NCBI GenBank assembly: GCA_030077755.1
Contig: JAQJZZ010000006.1
Span: 1-64,000, forward strand
Source: Filosporella fistucella
Taxonomy: Eukaryota; Ascomycota; Leotiomycetes; Helotiales
DNA: 64,000 bases
Direction: 5' to 3'
Both the position numbers and the translations under genes were made by a program. This document shows, one piece after another, positions 33,003-44,792 of this stretch. A model generated the notes under the pieces. The model ran no database searches, was not told where the DNA came from, and saw only the letters and a list, made by a program, of their open reading frames with translations. Position 1 is the first letter of the stretch, and each line of letters starts with the position of its first letter.

Positions 33003-34351
33003 TCCAAAATCTACCCAAAGTCAGCAATATCGTGCTATACCTACTGCGCAATAGTATCGAGCAAACTCATCGTTGAGGACGTTTGAAACTAGCCGACCAA
33101 GAAGTGGAGGTGGGCATCGCGAGATATTTCTAGATAAGTCCGTGCGCACTGTCGTACAGTACCAAACGAGTCCACGAGGTACGTGAGCGGCAGCAAGGAG
33201 CCAATCAGCTTGTGCCACACTACACAGGGAAGATACTCTAAGTCTCATTGCCGAAATGCTTCGCTATTATCATTGCAATATATTGAGCACAGACACCATG
33301 AATAATATACTAAGTAGATGAGGCATCGTTTGAAGATATACAGTATGGGTACAAACGAATAGCACACAACTAGTGTCCCTTTGCTACGGATTATGCAAGC
33401 TCAAAAAGCACCATATGGTCAAACTTATCTCAATTAACTAGATTAGTAAAGCTCATAGCAATCTTCGCTAGGGGTTCGACATCCTCGCACTAAGGATCTC
33501 GACTCAATGGCAGGGTCGATTTTCCACAAGTTCTCGTTCGGCAAACTAGCTCCAAGATTTCAATTCAGGGCAACGTCGTGACGAAACAGCGTTGTTTCTA
33601 GTTACAATATACACAAAGGACAATCAAGACACATTAGCCAAACCAGCGACAGGAAGATTGAGTCTAGTGTATCTTCTACATTCGGATTTTTATACATCTA
33701 ATCTAATATAAAGATCTCCGCTGGTTTTCACAATAGTTCAATGGAGGGACTAAATCATACCATAACACGGACTGTATTCGCAAGGATGAATTAGGTCTCG
33801 GTATTCGGTTGATTTGTGCTTGTCATTCAGAAAATTTGACCAAATGGACTGCATGAGATGCGCAAAGAGTGCGCTCGCGAAGTTGAATACCACAACAAGG
33901 CATATCTAGAAGGAGTTCACAAAAGCACCCAGGTATCTAAACCATCCACCCCACCTTACATTCTATGTCCACAAGTTCACCACGGATGAGAGATACGGAT
34001 GAAGGCAATTAGTTCGACATCACCGTCAAAAACTTCACTCCTGGCCCGAGAACACACAAAGAGTCCGCGGAGAGGAGGCACTTTGGATAGTCTCTGTACC
34101 TAGGAAGCTTTACTCCTGGGAGAGTACGACTCATGTATATTTTCTCCTAAACTCCCGAAAGGGTCCCAAGTTACATATTAGGGGATGTAAAAACCCCGGC
34201 AGTGCGTGCCCACGCAACGGCTTTACCCCCTCCCCCCACCGATCGCCTAATTTGGCTGACGTACAATGGAAGTTGAAGTTGATAGAAAGCCCGTTGGATC
34301 ACGAAAGCAGTGCGCGAAAGAGTAAAGAAGCTCTGTCCATTATCTTCCCCG
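33003..34351. other. Intergenic 1.3 kb, no gene seen
   Basis: AT-rich with scattered short ORFs. A C-rich run at 34225-34240 is the only compositional feature. The first 70 bp may hold the first exon of the BTB gene. Confidence 0.4.
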
Positions 34352-34705
34352 ATGGTTAAGTGCTCAGTCAGCCTTCACATAAGAAACGATAGTGATATTG
34401 ATCCTATTCCTACTAGAAGATTAGAGTTTCTAGCTCAAAGCAAAGTAATATCAAGCCTGCCTGCAACAAAAATCAATAATATCAATAAACTATCCCAAGA
34501 GGCCATATTTCATCCCTCTTTCTCTTCTAGCTTGGGCCCCCCTCGTCTGATTCCGTTGAACTCCCATCTCTATGACAATTGGGACAGGGAATCTTTGATT
34601 TTTGCATTGATCCTTGAGAAATCTGAAATTGGCGACAGGTGGAGCCCGCTAGTAGCACGCCAGTTGGAGGGCTTTGGTGGGCTCGGAACAATGTTGACCC
34701 ACTGA
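34352..34705 (+). CDS. Small hypothetical ORF
   Basis: A 117-codon ORF from the first ATG. No domain, signal peptide or membrane segment is recognised. Its codon content is AT-biased and it may be chance. A C-rich run (34711-34730, repeated ccccg) follows it and precedes the J-domain gene. Confidence 0.15.
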   Translation: MVKCSVSLHIRNDSDIDPIPTRRLEFLAQSKVISSLPATKINNINKLSQEAIFHPSFSSSLGPPRLIPLNSHLYDNWDRESLIFALILEKSEIGDRWSPLVARQLEGFGGLGTMLTH

Positions 34706-34809
34706 AACCCCGCCCCCGCCCCCGCCAAAGGTTCGCAAAGCTAAACAGATTTGACCCTCTCTTTCTTGCACAACCTGTATAATAACTAGCAAAATCGGCT
34801 CTAGTCAGA

Positions 34810-35941
34810 ATGGATCCGGTAAAGGGAACAGATGACTACTATGCTATACTCAAAGTACACCAGACAGCAAGTATAACAGATATCAAAAAAAGCTATCACC
34901 AGCTAGCTATAATACATCATCCAGATAAGAACCAGAATAAGCCCGACGCTACAGCCTCGTTTCAGCTCGTAAGAGTTTCCTCTACTAAAAACCTTACCTT
35001 GAGATAATGCACAACTAATCTTATTATTTCAGCTGATTAGAGCATACGAAACCCTAAAAGACGAAAATTTGCGACGCAATTACGACATCGAACGGCTGCA
35101 GATCCCAAAGACACATCAAGAAGCAGAAGGAAGAGCGAAACGAGACACGAAGGCTACTAGAGAAGCTGAGACACATCAAAGCAGATCTACAATCGAAGGC
35201 TTAGCGAAGAAGAAACAAGTCCTCGAATCAGAGATTCCTACGGTTATACATGCGATAACGAGACTGAAGTCAGAATTGAAGAACTTTCAGACACTTGAGG
35301 AAAAAGCTCTTGCGGAGGAGAGGGCACGAAACAGATGGTCCAAACGTGCGTTTTCTTTTGTCTTTGATGCATGTGAAAAGCTAGAGGATGCGAGGCGAGA
35401 AAGAGAGATACAGCGCTTACAGAGACTTGCGAGTGTGACTATCAAGGAAAAGGAATTATCGAGGGAGTGGGGCAAGTTTGAGGATTTGTATAGTCTGTTG
35501 TCCAAAGTGGAGAAAGAAATTGCCGCAGAAATATTGATCAGCCAAGAGAGAGAGGAACGCTGGCGACGAGAGGAGCTTAGAACCCAGATAAAACGAGAAA
35601 AGGAATTCAGGGAACAAGGACGGGCTGCGCAAGAGCAACAAGAAAAGGAGGAAGAATGGCGAAAGAAGAAAGAAGAAAAGCTAAAGAGAGAAGAAGAATT
35701 GCGAAAGAAGGAACAAGAGCGGCTAGAGATAGAAAAACGGCGTAAGAGAGAAGCAGGACAAGCAGAGGAGCGGCGCATAATAATGGCTGAAATAAAGCGA
35801 GAGAAGGAGGAATATGAACGGCGAAAGAAAGAGAGGAAAGAAGCAGAGAAACGGTGCCAAATAATGGCTGAAATACTGGTACAGAAAGGAGAGGAGTATG
35901 AACGGCGGAAGAAGGAAGAAATCCAAGAATGGCTCGCTTAG
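34810..35941 (+). CDS. J-domain (DnaJ-like) protein with long charged coiled coil
   Basis: J-domains stimulate Hsp70 ATPase through an HPD motif. Exons 34810-34968 and 35033-35941 (64-nt intron) give 355 residues. Residues 1-70 are a J-domain: DDYYAILKVHQTASITDIKK, HHPDKNQNKP with the HPD triad, then YETLKDENLRRNYD. From about residue 85 to the end the sequence is almost entirely Glu, Lys and Arg heptads with runs such as EKEEEWRKKKEEKLKREEEL, a long single coiled coil. No zinc-finger or DnaJ C-terminal domain is present, so it is a type III J-protein. The coil may be a scaffold that places Hsp70 on a partner. Related J-plus-coil proteins are common in filamentous fungi. Confidence 0.85.
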
Positions 35942-36106
35942 CTCGGACAGGTCTGGTCCAGAGCCACTGACATCTGCATTCGAAATGTCCAATTCCCTCA
36001 AATATTCTCTCATCAAATCTCAATCCAACCTTTGTCCCTGCTAGTCTAATTGGGAGCAGTGGTAAGGTCCTTCTTGCTCAAGCTTCCCGTATATCTTAGC
36101 GGAAAA

Positions 36107-36403
36107 ATGGGGAGTCAAGAATCTGGAGATGTTGGTTCTATCCAAGTTACGCTAAACGCTGAGCACGCTTCGCCTCGATGCGTCCAAGAAATCATTGATC
36201 TTGCACTGTACACGTATTTGGATAGTTCGACTCCAGATTTAGAAGCTGATATCGGTGGATTGACAAACTTAATCTCCTTCTCTATCGCTACTAACTTCGA
36301 AATAATCTCAGAGCATACTTCGTATGTGGAATTGGTTGAAGGTGGGGGCGCCTTTGCGCGGGATATTTGGAAGCGCGTAGTGCCTAGGAAGCCTACTGGG
36401 TAG
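36107..36403 (+). CDS. Small hypothetical ORF
   Basis: A 98-codon frame from an internal ATG; the open frame extends upstream to 36050. The translation includes VQEIIDLALYTYLDSSTPDL and is acidic. No family is recognised. It may be an exon of a larger lost gene. Confidence 0.2.
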   Translation: MGSQESGDVGSIQVTLNAEHASPRCVQEIIDLALYTYLDSSTPDLEADIGGLTNLISFSIATNFEIISEHTSYVELVEGGGAFARDIWKRVVPRKPTG

Positions 36404-36775
36404 ATGACAAGGTTAGATGGTTAATAACACTAGAGAGATGACGATATTGAAGCTATTCCAAAAGTTCTCATATCTATGCAAGTCCACATGCCGTCTTAGT
36501 GGCCGAAGAGATTCAGTCATCTTCAGTCTATAAGCATTGATATCAGCTGTGACATTGCATTATCTGGTGAGACTTCGTTCTTCTCTCCCACTGTTGCACG
36601 CTAACCGAAATTAAAAATATGAAGTTAAAGCGAAAATTCTGCAACTTCGATATAATATATCGAGAAGAGGTACAACGTACGCCAGTTGTATTGTCCAAGG
36701 ATACCACGAAGGGAGAGCTATTGCCTCGAATAGCCTATAACACTTCAGGAGGAATATTTTAAATCTATTTGAAGC
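36404..36775. other. Intergenic, no gene seen
   Basis: About 370 bp without recognisable coding or repeat features. Confidence 0.4.
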
Positions 36776-36985
36776 ATGGAGAAGGTGCGATGTCAACAGC
36801 GCTCGACAAAAGGCGTAATAGACAATTCTCCGAGAAGGAAGATCACCTTGATGGAAAAGGCAGACGAGCTAAGGAGCGAGTTTGGTTGTGACATTTACGT
36901 TTTGGGACAGAGAAACGGAGAACTTCTAAAGGATCATCTAGAGATGGACCTTAGTCTCACACATCTGGGGGTGTTCGTCAAATGA
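36776..36985 (+). CDS. MADS-like miniprotein, probably truncated
   Basis: A 69-codon ORF containing SPRRKITLMEKADELRSEFG and CDIYVLGQRNGELL. This follows the layout of the SRF/MADS DNA-binding helix and first strand (R-R-K-T-x-x-K-K-A-x-E-L, then C-D-x-x-V). Fungal genomes carry small divergent MADS-like proteins of this type with no known role. The beta part is cut short compared with the copy at 59655, so it may be a fragment or have an unseen second exon. Confidence 0.4.
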   Translation: MEKVRCQQRSTKGVIDNSPRRKITLMEKADELRSEFGCDIYVLGQRNGELLKDHLEMDLSLTHLGVFVK

Positions 36986-37600
36986 CGTTCCCAAGAGTCC
37001 TTCGGGCCATCGTGGGAAATTTCCTGCGGTAGCCCGTGCACCGTCCTAGTGTCCCGCATATCCTCAGCCATCTCGTGGCTCCAGGCCCCTTGAGCTGCAA
37101 ACCTTTCCTCTTGGAATTGAGATCGCAGAAGATGATGGTTTCTTCTTGGGATTTAACGACGGACCTATGGAGAGCTGCGAAATTCCCTAGTCTTACCGAA
37201 GCCATACACATCTCTGCGGAAACACTATTTACATTCCTCGAGTGTGCCGACGTCAAAGCGAAAAGAGTGAAGCAAGGCAAAGGCTTAACCAGGAGCGCCA
37301 AACCTTGGGTGAGAACATGGCGCAGTACCCCAGCGGAGAAGCTCGAGTCAGACCGGGAGGTCGTAGAGGAGGAGCAAAGGGCAGCGAAGAAAGCTATGAG
37401 AAACGACGTTTCTTACAAGGCCAGCTCTTCAGACGCATATTTGGAATAATGTATGCTCTCTCTCTCCGTCGTGAACACAGATATGCGTAAGGAGGTCTTG
37501 TAGGCAGTGTGAGGTAGATCTTATGAAATTTAAAGAATTGGCTAGACCGGTCGTTCATCCATTTTATTTTATCATACCTCATTAGTCAAGCGGCTCATCT
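36986..37600. other. Intergenic with unassigned ORFs
   Basis: Two overlapping plus-strand ORFs (37036-37449 and 37242-37490) lie in different frames. Both are Lys/Arg/Glu-rich and show no recognised domain. A coding remnant is possible. Confidence 0.25.
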
Positions 37601-38920
37601 TCAAGGAAACGCCTGTCTGCTGCCAATAATGTCCCGCAACTGTCGACTCACGGCTGTTTCCATCTCAAGTCGCCCTTTCACAGCTTCATTAATAGAAACC
37701 AAGAGAGCTGAGTCTTGGTGTTCCAAACTCTGGTTCATTGCGAATATTACTGCATGGCGGAGCTGGTTCTCGGCTGCCCCAACACGGCCTATGCCTTCTT
37801 AGTACTTATCTTTAGTTGGGAGTTCTGGTAACAAAAGGTTATCCACTAGCAACTTACTTCTGAGCTCCGTGACACAAAAGTCTTCATAGACGCTCCGCAT
37901 AATCTTGCTGAATTGTTCTACCTCGGGCAAGCTATCGTGAGCTACTTTGGTCCTTAAGGGGGAGGAGTTTTCTCTATCGTCATCTAGATATATCAGCTTG
38001 ATCTTATTTCCAGGGAGAACAAGCAGACCTGTGAAGGTGTTTGCTCTGAATGCCTGTATATTGGCGATGTTTTCTTCTTGTGGAGGAAGCAAAGCTGCGA
38101 GATTGGCTGCTACAGGAAGCGTCCAGTGCGGTCCGAAGAGCTGTGCAATATTAACCGCTACCTGTATTTTCTCTTCGCTGTCCTTCGAGCGTTCGATCTG
38201 GTACAAGACCCTACGGAGGTCAACTACCGGCCTTGCCCAAGGAGGCTTTTGGGAAATCTCCCAATGTGAAAAATCCTCAAATTCGCGCCGCAGGTCATAT
38301 ACACCTCGATCAATCATCGCCTGAGCTGAAACGATTTGGCACCTATCTTCGATCTTTAATGCACCTTGCGACAGTTATTCTCCAAAGTACCAGTCCTTCC
38401 TTAATCGAAGGCCTCTGAAATTCTCTAAGGCTGCATCAAAAGGGGAATAGACCTGGATAAAGTCCATGTCTCGAATAAACGTCGCCTTGGGGAACTTGGT
38501 GGTATCGATGATACACAAACAAATGTCGTCAAAGGCCGATCCATCGTTAGAATTAGCGTGGAGGTGGAATATATACACAAGCGCAAAAAGAAGCGAGCTA
38601 GTCCATGAGACTAAGTTATCTTCGGGGCCTTTCCACCAGCGAAGGTGCCTATGCAGCATGCCTGCCACTTGCTCCTTGTTTTCCCTCGCAAATATGTCCA
38701 CCCTACTGTTTTGGGCGGCATTCCTGGCGTCCATGGACTTTGTCCAGGTCCTGTTAGTCGTACCGCGTGAATTTGGCGTAAATACTCGGAATAGATACCG
38801 GGGGATGGTATCGAACTTTCTCCGGAGCCAAGCTTCGTCACTGCTCGGGCAAAACAAGAGATATTCGGGATCCGAGAGGCTTAGTGCCTGGAGTGCGTCC
38901 GCGATCTCTGGGAGTGCCAT
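37601..38920 (-). pseudogene. DUF7587 protein gene with two in-frame stops
   Basis: DUF7587 is a fungal domain of unknown function. From ATG 38920 one frame of 440 codons shows IPRYLFRVFTPNSRGTTNRT, SVDIFAR-like and VSWTSSLLFALVYIFHLHAN segments, the domain core. The frame then stops at 38375-38377, exactly after WYFGE. It resumes in the same frame as LSQGALKIEDRCQIVSAQAM and DLRREFEDFSHWE, which fits a former Tyr codon changed to TAA. A second in-frame TAA at 37799-37801 precedes EGIGRVGAAENQLRHAVIFA, again a natural continuation; a CAA-to-TAA change would explain it. No intron bridges either stop. Readthrough or sequencing error are alternatives. Confidence 0.6.
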
Positions 38921-40497
38921 GTTCAGGCTCGCGAAAGAATATGCCAAATGCTTACCTAGAATATGTAAGAAAAGGGAAGAAGATAAAAACACATCATGCG
39001 GGGTAAAACAACAGTGAGCACGTGTATATGTTCTGAACCTCACATTATAGGTAAGGCAACTAAACGACAGCATTAGCTATATTCAGTTTAGTGCTGATAT
39101 AGTGTGGCACAGATGAAATCAAAGTGAGTGTATGAAGTAGGAGCGTTGGGTGGGAGTGTTAATGAACCAGCATGCGTGGTAAACTCCGAATTAAATTGTA
39201 TTGTTCTAGGGGCGAACGTCGCAATGTCATTCGATGGCAGGGCCACATAAAGAGTGTCGGGAGTTCTGCACGTCGCTATATTGCTTAATCCAGTGACATG
39301 GCCAACTCACCTAATTATTCTCAACACATCCAAGATCAATCACAACGCCAACAGACTCTACAATACTCTAGCACCAACGATTTCCCCTACATCACGATTT
39401 CCGTAATGGGCGACCTGGCGCCAAGAGGGAATTGGGAATCGCACATTGTGCTAGCATGTATAACCTGCGAAAAGGTCATTCTGCTCTCGAGGAACGACAA
39501 AAGTCGCAGTGCGGTTCGCGCACCTTTATAGAAGATTATCAACTTTCTGCCACTGAACCTTATCGACCTTGATCACCGAAAAAATGGCGATAATACAAAT
39601 AGTTTGTTTCTGCCTACCATCTGTGCTTCATGCAGCAAGTTATCGTCATGGACGTCACTGTCGATAAACATGAGATATATGGAAACATGGCAGCCTTACT
39701 TGGCTATGAGCGCATTTTTAGAAGGGGATATGTCACTATTGGGGTCGTCTACTCACCAACCTTGCCCAAGGCTGTACTTCCCTCTTCTGGCTAACCACAT
39801 ATTCGTCCGTCGGCAGAGCTCATAGCTCTATAGAAATCCGGCTATGGAGATATGGCTCGACCTTTGCTGCAGTTTCTGGTGTAGGCTTCATTTTGACGCT
39901 ACGAAGCACATAGGCGGTGCCTACAGCATCCTTAAGCTTGTCGTGATGCACCAGGCTTATTGGATGTCGGGAAAAACATGTCGATAAGGTCGATCCAGCA
40001 AAACACTGCATTGCGGGAATGGTGCCATCGTCGCGTGGTATGAGTTCTGTGGCAATGCGGGAGGCAGATGAGGAGTAGATCGCAAACAATTCGTATGACT
40101 AAGCGTTGTCGTATCTCAGGCCGTAGATGGCGGAACAAAGAACATTCATTCAGAATCTCAAGACTTGGCAGAAGAGCAATCTAACGGTGAACCAAATCAC
40201 AATACCTTGCACCCATGGACACCACACCATCACAGCAGCGCATAATTCTGGCTGTCAATACTTAGATCATCCCGGCGCCGAGAATGCTAGACGCATTTCC
40301 AGAGGAGACACGTATACAATGAGGCGAAGGATACCATTCCAACGGTCTTATGCCTCCTGTTCTACGGGTCAGTGACTGTAATCAAGTCGTCAAGCGTAGC
40401 CTCAAAACTACCACCTAGCTCCTTACAGCCTATCATTGATAGCTGATCTATTTCTTTCCTGATCCAACCTCACGATAGGCACGCTTGGAAGCAGCAG
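38921..40497. other. Intergenic 1.6 kb with short unassigned ORFs
   Basis: Short ORFs at 39298-39531 (plus), 39820-40089 (minus) and 40127-40375 (plus) show no recognised domain. The last may include the damaged 5' end of the following BTB pseudogene. Confidence 0.3.
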
Positions 40498-41516
40498 GTG
40501 ACCTACGTGGCAATTTATCTTAGCATTTTTCTTGCATCGCCAGTATTCAGAGCTATGCTACGTTCCAACACATTCATGGAAGGCAACAAGCTTCGCTCGC
40601 AAGGAAATTTGATTATTGAATTATCTGATGATCCACTCGCCCTAATTATCCTGATGCATATCATCCATGGGGCGACAAAGAAAGCTCCCTGCGAACTTAC
40701 TCTTGATGTTATGGTTAGACTGGCAGCTTTAGTGGACTACTACCAACTCCACGAGGCTGTAGAGCATTCTCCGACACATGGACAATGAATTTGCAAGAAA
40801 GAGCCTTCCCAAAAGTTGCACTCTTGACGCGGTGCCCTGGCTATTCATTTCTTGGGTGTTTCAGAAGGAGGACGCATTCGTGAAAGTTACTGAGCTCTTA
40901 ATTCGTCAAGGTGACGATAGATCAATGGACCTGGAAGATATCCCTATCCCTTCAACTATCTCTGGTAAGTTGTGCGAACTTCTTGTTCGGTATAAAATTC
41001 TCACAATCCTTACTAGACAAGATAAAAGAGCAACATAATAAAGCAATTGAATCTATCATCACGATCGTACATGACTATATCACGAAGAACCTGACCCCGG
41101 ATGTTCTCTGCTCTCAGGGCGGGCATTTTGCCTGCGATGCGAATATACTTGGTTCCGTGCTCAAAAGTTCGGTTATCATTGGACTTTGGCCACGACCCCT
41201 CAGTCCATATCATGGCATGAGTTTCAATAGTCTGGCGACGCGGATCCGAGAAATAGGCGTTCTGGACGATTGCCCTCAGCAGAATAATTATCGTAGTTTC
41301 GGAAATGGCAGTATGCACGGAATCAAGGATACAATCAGCGCATCAATAAGATCTCTAGAAGATCAGTATTGTGGTCTCAAGTGGGACCTGTCTTGCACCG
41401 GTGGAGAAGTACAGATCAGGTCAAAGGAACGTAGAGGTGAAAAAGAAGAAGGAGGGAAAACGGGTCTAAATCTGGGTTTGTACCGAATGATCACGAGCTT
41501 TTGCAGTCAGTTTTAA
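40498..41516 (+). pseudogene. BTB-domain protein with frameshifts
   Basis: The first readable part is BTB-like: LASPVFRAMLRSNTFMEGNK, then DPLALIILMHIIHG and LVDYYQLHEAVE. The preceding exon is not recognisable. After HEAVE the family sequence continues in a second frame (FSDTWTMNLQERA) and then a third (PKSCTLDAVPWLFISWVFQK), so two indels lie near 40765 and 40800. A normal intron (about 40964-41017) leads to KIKEQHNKAIESIITIVHDY and LKSSVIIGLWPRP, the usual C-terminal half of these fungal nuclear BTB proteins. The copy is probably dead. Confidence 0.6.
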
Positions 41517-42929
41517 CTTGGTTTACTCGGGATGACTTGTTACCTATTAGCTCCCACTATTTGAAGAAGAACCCAACAGATTTCGAAGCAATGAGTACCC
41601 AAAGTGTCCAACCTCAACTGAACCATCTACTTTCACGAAAGGCCGATTCCAGAACAGCTGACAGGTCGCATCGTAATCGTCAGGTAACAGAGATAGCATT
41701 TAGCCGCATGGCGAGACTAGCGGAACATGGAGTTGATAGCCTCTGCAAGCTCGGTGTTCTTTGACTTGTCGACACAGCACATATCCACCCAAAAGCATTA
41801 CAAGCCATGAACCCCAGCTTGTTCTCCGCAAGATAAGATCTTGCTATGGCTAGTGTTTCCCTTGCCCGTGCTATCTGCCAGGTCTCTAAAGGTAACCTCC
41901 TCTACACCCGCTTGTCATGTATTCGATAGGAATGTTATCGATGATATCCTTGGTAAGGTGAAATCGCCGTCGTTATTGCCTTCCAAAAGACGTGTTATTC
42001 AGCCTAGATTCGAGCGCCGAAAGGGATAAGTTTTATCGATGATCCTTAGGTCGAGATTAGGGCATTTTGGTTGGAAACCTTACAGAATCTTTTGAGGAAA
42101 TAGGCTACAGGCGCAAAGGCAAGTCAAGCTGTGTCGGGTCGACTCAAGTGTGTCTGTGCCAGCATCATCATGTAGATCTGCTCACTGACTTGTGATTGAA
42201 GTATCGACAGCTCTACCCATCAACATTCCAACAATTCTGCAAATGTTTATGATTCCGGTATCAATTCGTTTTCTAGTCACGATGACCACTCATGGGCCAT
42301 TCATGATTGGGACCTTTTTAATTACATAGACTGGGCTTATGATGGGAACTTGCCCATATAGCTAGCCAATAACACTCTTAACTAGAATATCTGACGCGTG
42401 CCGCTGGCTCGGGGTTTAATTATATCAGCTGTCTGTTTGGTCGCAATTTACCTCTTGTTGAAGTTGTAGCTGGCGATTGCAGCATGGTATATTGGCGCTT
42501 TGAATGTCAAGATCGCTTCATCGGGTCCTCCTTGTAGCAACGTAAGGATCTCGTGGTGAGCATATGTTTGATTCAATTTCTCCTCCCAAATAGAAGAAAA
42601 TAATTCAAAAACGGACACAAGGTCCTGAAGTTTCCTCGGATCTATCTGAGAATACAGTTATGGTTATTGAAGTCGTTGGGCTTTGGGATAAAAGCCTTGG
42701 ACATGCCGCCCCAGGCTCTCCGTGCACACAATTTTCATGGAAGCGTGTGAGTAAATTAAAAGGAGGCCACAATCTTGATTGTTTCAGTTGTTGGATATGA
42801 TCTAACCACCCTCCAATCCACCAGTCCTGAGTAATTAGCCATGCATGTCAACTCCCCACGCAAAATCCTTGATATAATCACTTGAAGACGTGAGCGGCTA
42901 CATCTCTCATGTTCGTCTCTCCCAGGTGC
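41517..42929. other. Intergenic 1.4 kb, no gene seen
   Basis: An 87-codon ORF at 41501-41764 and a 62-codon ORF at 41841-42029 show no recognised features. The rest is AT-rich and closed in most frames. Confidence 0.4.
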
Positions 42930-43193
42930 TTACATTCTCTCCTGCGATGACCCTTGGTCAAGTTGACATTCCATGCATATTCCGTGGCCGCATTTTACAC
43001 AAATGTTACTAGAAAGACCAGTATCGGTATCGCATTTGCAGCAGAAGATCCCTTGACTCGTCGCAACCTCTTTCTTTATACCCTGCGGGATTTCCAGCGC
43101 TTTCGGTTTTGCCGTAATACTACCACTCTCCTTTGATCCCTTGTTTCCCCTTTCCAACTCCTCATGGGTAGGTCTGTGTCCAAGCATTTTCAT
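42930..43193 (-). CDS. Small zinc-binding protein of treble-clef type
   Basis: An 87-residue ORF. Its C-terminal half reads GIFCCKCDTDTGLSS, then CVKCGHGICMECQ. The pattern C-C-x-C ... C-x2-C-x-H-x2-C-x2-C is typical of small fungal treble-clef or ribbon zinc proteins of unknown role. The N-terminal half is Lys/Glu-rich and unstructured. The ATG at 43193 follows an in-frame TTG. An upstream exon cannot be excluded. Confidence 0.5.
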   Translation of the reverse strand: MKMLGHRPTHEELERGNKGSKESGSITAKPKALEIPQGIKKEVATSQGIFCCKCDTDTGLSSNICVKCGHGICMECQLDQGSSQERM

Positions 43194-43835
43194 CAACGGA
43201 GTTTGTAAATGAAGTGAAATTGTTTCGCAGTGTGGACGCCCTGGGGATATTTAACAGAAGTCCAGAAAGGTGGTTTTAATTGATACAGAGATTACGTCTC
43301 CACTTATGAGCTTCACCTCACCCCTCAAAACACATCATGCCTTCGGCAGAAGTTCACCTCCGCCCCTGGATAAGAATGGAAGGAAGGTTATTGGCACGGC
43401 CGGAAACATACTCCTGCAAGCATCACACGTTCTTGGCCTGGATTGTGTATCTTGCCCCGCCTGTTAAGATCCCAGAAGCGTCAAAATATTGCCACATTTG
43501 AGGTCGTTAAGCCAGGTTGCACGCCAGTGCTTACCACACAGCACAACGGTAGGGCTAGCTGAAAAATACCATACGGGTCGTAGAGGTTAGGGTCAACCAA
43601 TTTTAGTTACAAGCTCAATCTAAGCGGCTAATTCCGTGCTAGAATATATATAATAACATTGAAGCTCAATCTCGAGCAACTTCAATACCATCGATCGCAG
43701 TTTCCTTTCTTCTGACACAACGCAATGTTTCTCGCAGAAAATATATATCACTAGGATACTTCAATAGGACAATGTAAGTGTGTTTTGAGATTCCTCGCAA
43801 TAAAAAATAGTAGGGCTAAGATTAATACTAGCATT
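43194..43835. other. Intergenic, no gene seen
   Basis: About 640 bp, probably a shared divergent promoter region for the two small zinc-protein genes on either side. A plus-strand ORF at 43270-43467 is not recognisable. Confidence 0.35.
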
Positions 43836-44081
43836 ATGGAGACAACTCAAAAGCGAAACGCTATAGTAGCTAGCCTACTCCTGGGTGTTTGGCCTATAAT
43901 GAGATCGATGAACTTCAATTGGTGGATATGCTGCGAGGTAAGATTCTCTCCTTGGGGCACCTGGCACTTACTAATACTAGAGGGTATATAGTGTGAACGT
44001 AGAAACAGTGTTGTCAACACCTATTGCTTGGGAACTTGCGACGTCCACCATATATGTGATGATTGCAGAAGGCATAACTGA
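43836..44081 (+). CDS. Small Cys-rich zinc-binding protein, two exons
   Basis: Exons 43836-43937 and 43992-44081 join in phase through a 54-nt GTAAGA...TATATAG intron with a CTAATA branch-like site, giving 63 residues. The joined sequence reads NWWICCECERRNSVV, then TCDVHHICDDCRRHN to the stop. The CCxC and C-D-x-H-H-x-C-x2-C ligands match the same miniprotein type as the gene at 42930. The N terminus has no signal peptide. The function is unknown. Confidence 0.5.
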
Positions 44082-44447
44082 AGAGACGATACAAGGTTGA
44101 AATAACATTACCATATAATATTCGGAATATCAAAATAACTAAGAGGGTCAAACTACCATTCCTTCGTGCAGACGCCCGTTAGCATTTTGGACACAAGCAC
44201 GTCTTTTCCTATATTCAATCTTCTATCAAGCCTCCGGACGAATTTCCATCCAGTGATAACGGGTGACTCTTCATGTCCGCTATAAATTTGATGAGGTACA
44301 CAAATCATGCCTTGCATGTTTGGCAATAGGATCTTGACAGTCGTCCTCGGCCAAGATTACAACCAAATTTGTGAGACGATGCTCCATGAGAAAGCTCCGG
44401 AGGCGATGCAAAAAGCTGCGCCTGGTAAAGCTCTTTGATCTCCAAAG

Positions 44448-44792
44448 TCACCTGTCGTAATCGTAGACCTGGAACCGACCCTTCGAATTGAGAGAGAACA
44501 AGTGAGGCATTCGACTATAAGGATCCCTATTCACTACAGACGTCCACGTCATTGATGTACCGCGTGTGAACCATAATATGTCCCCTGATGGGATACCGCG
44601 ATGTCGATGTAAGATACCAGCAGTATAAGTATAGTGCATTTTAGTCCGAAAGTATATCTCTGCGATGTCTTTCAGGTGACTAGCATGAATAAATTGCACC
44701 TCTTTAGAGCACTGGATCCCATCGTCGTCGGAGGCGGTAAGAGATTTGGCTCTAGTAATGTATTCCACATCTAAATCCACATCTAAATCCAC
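44448..44792 (-). CDS. Hypothetical protein, 5' end missing
   Basis: An open frame that reads LHRHRGIPSGDILWFTRGTS and HLFSLNSKGRFQVYDYDR to its stop and looks coding. Its beginning has no ATG and includes a short DNA repeat encoding DLDVDLDV. An upstream exon or a truncated start is likely. No domain is recognised. Confidence 0.25.
   Translation of the reverse strand: MDLDVDLDVEYITRAKSLTASDDDGIQCSKEVQFIHASHLKDIAEIYFRTKMHYTYTAGILHRHRGIPSGDILWFTRGTSMTWTSVVNRDPYSRMPHLFSLNSKGRFQVYDYDR

Noticed and set aside
35287..36023. Minus-strand Ser/Leu/Phe-rich ORFs in the J-domain gene
   Set aside because: Antisense of the Glu/Lys-rich coiled coil.
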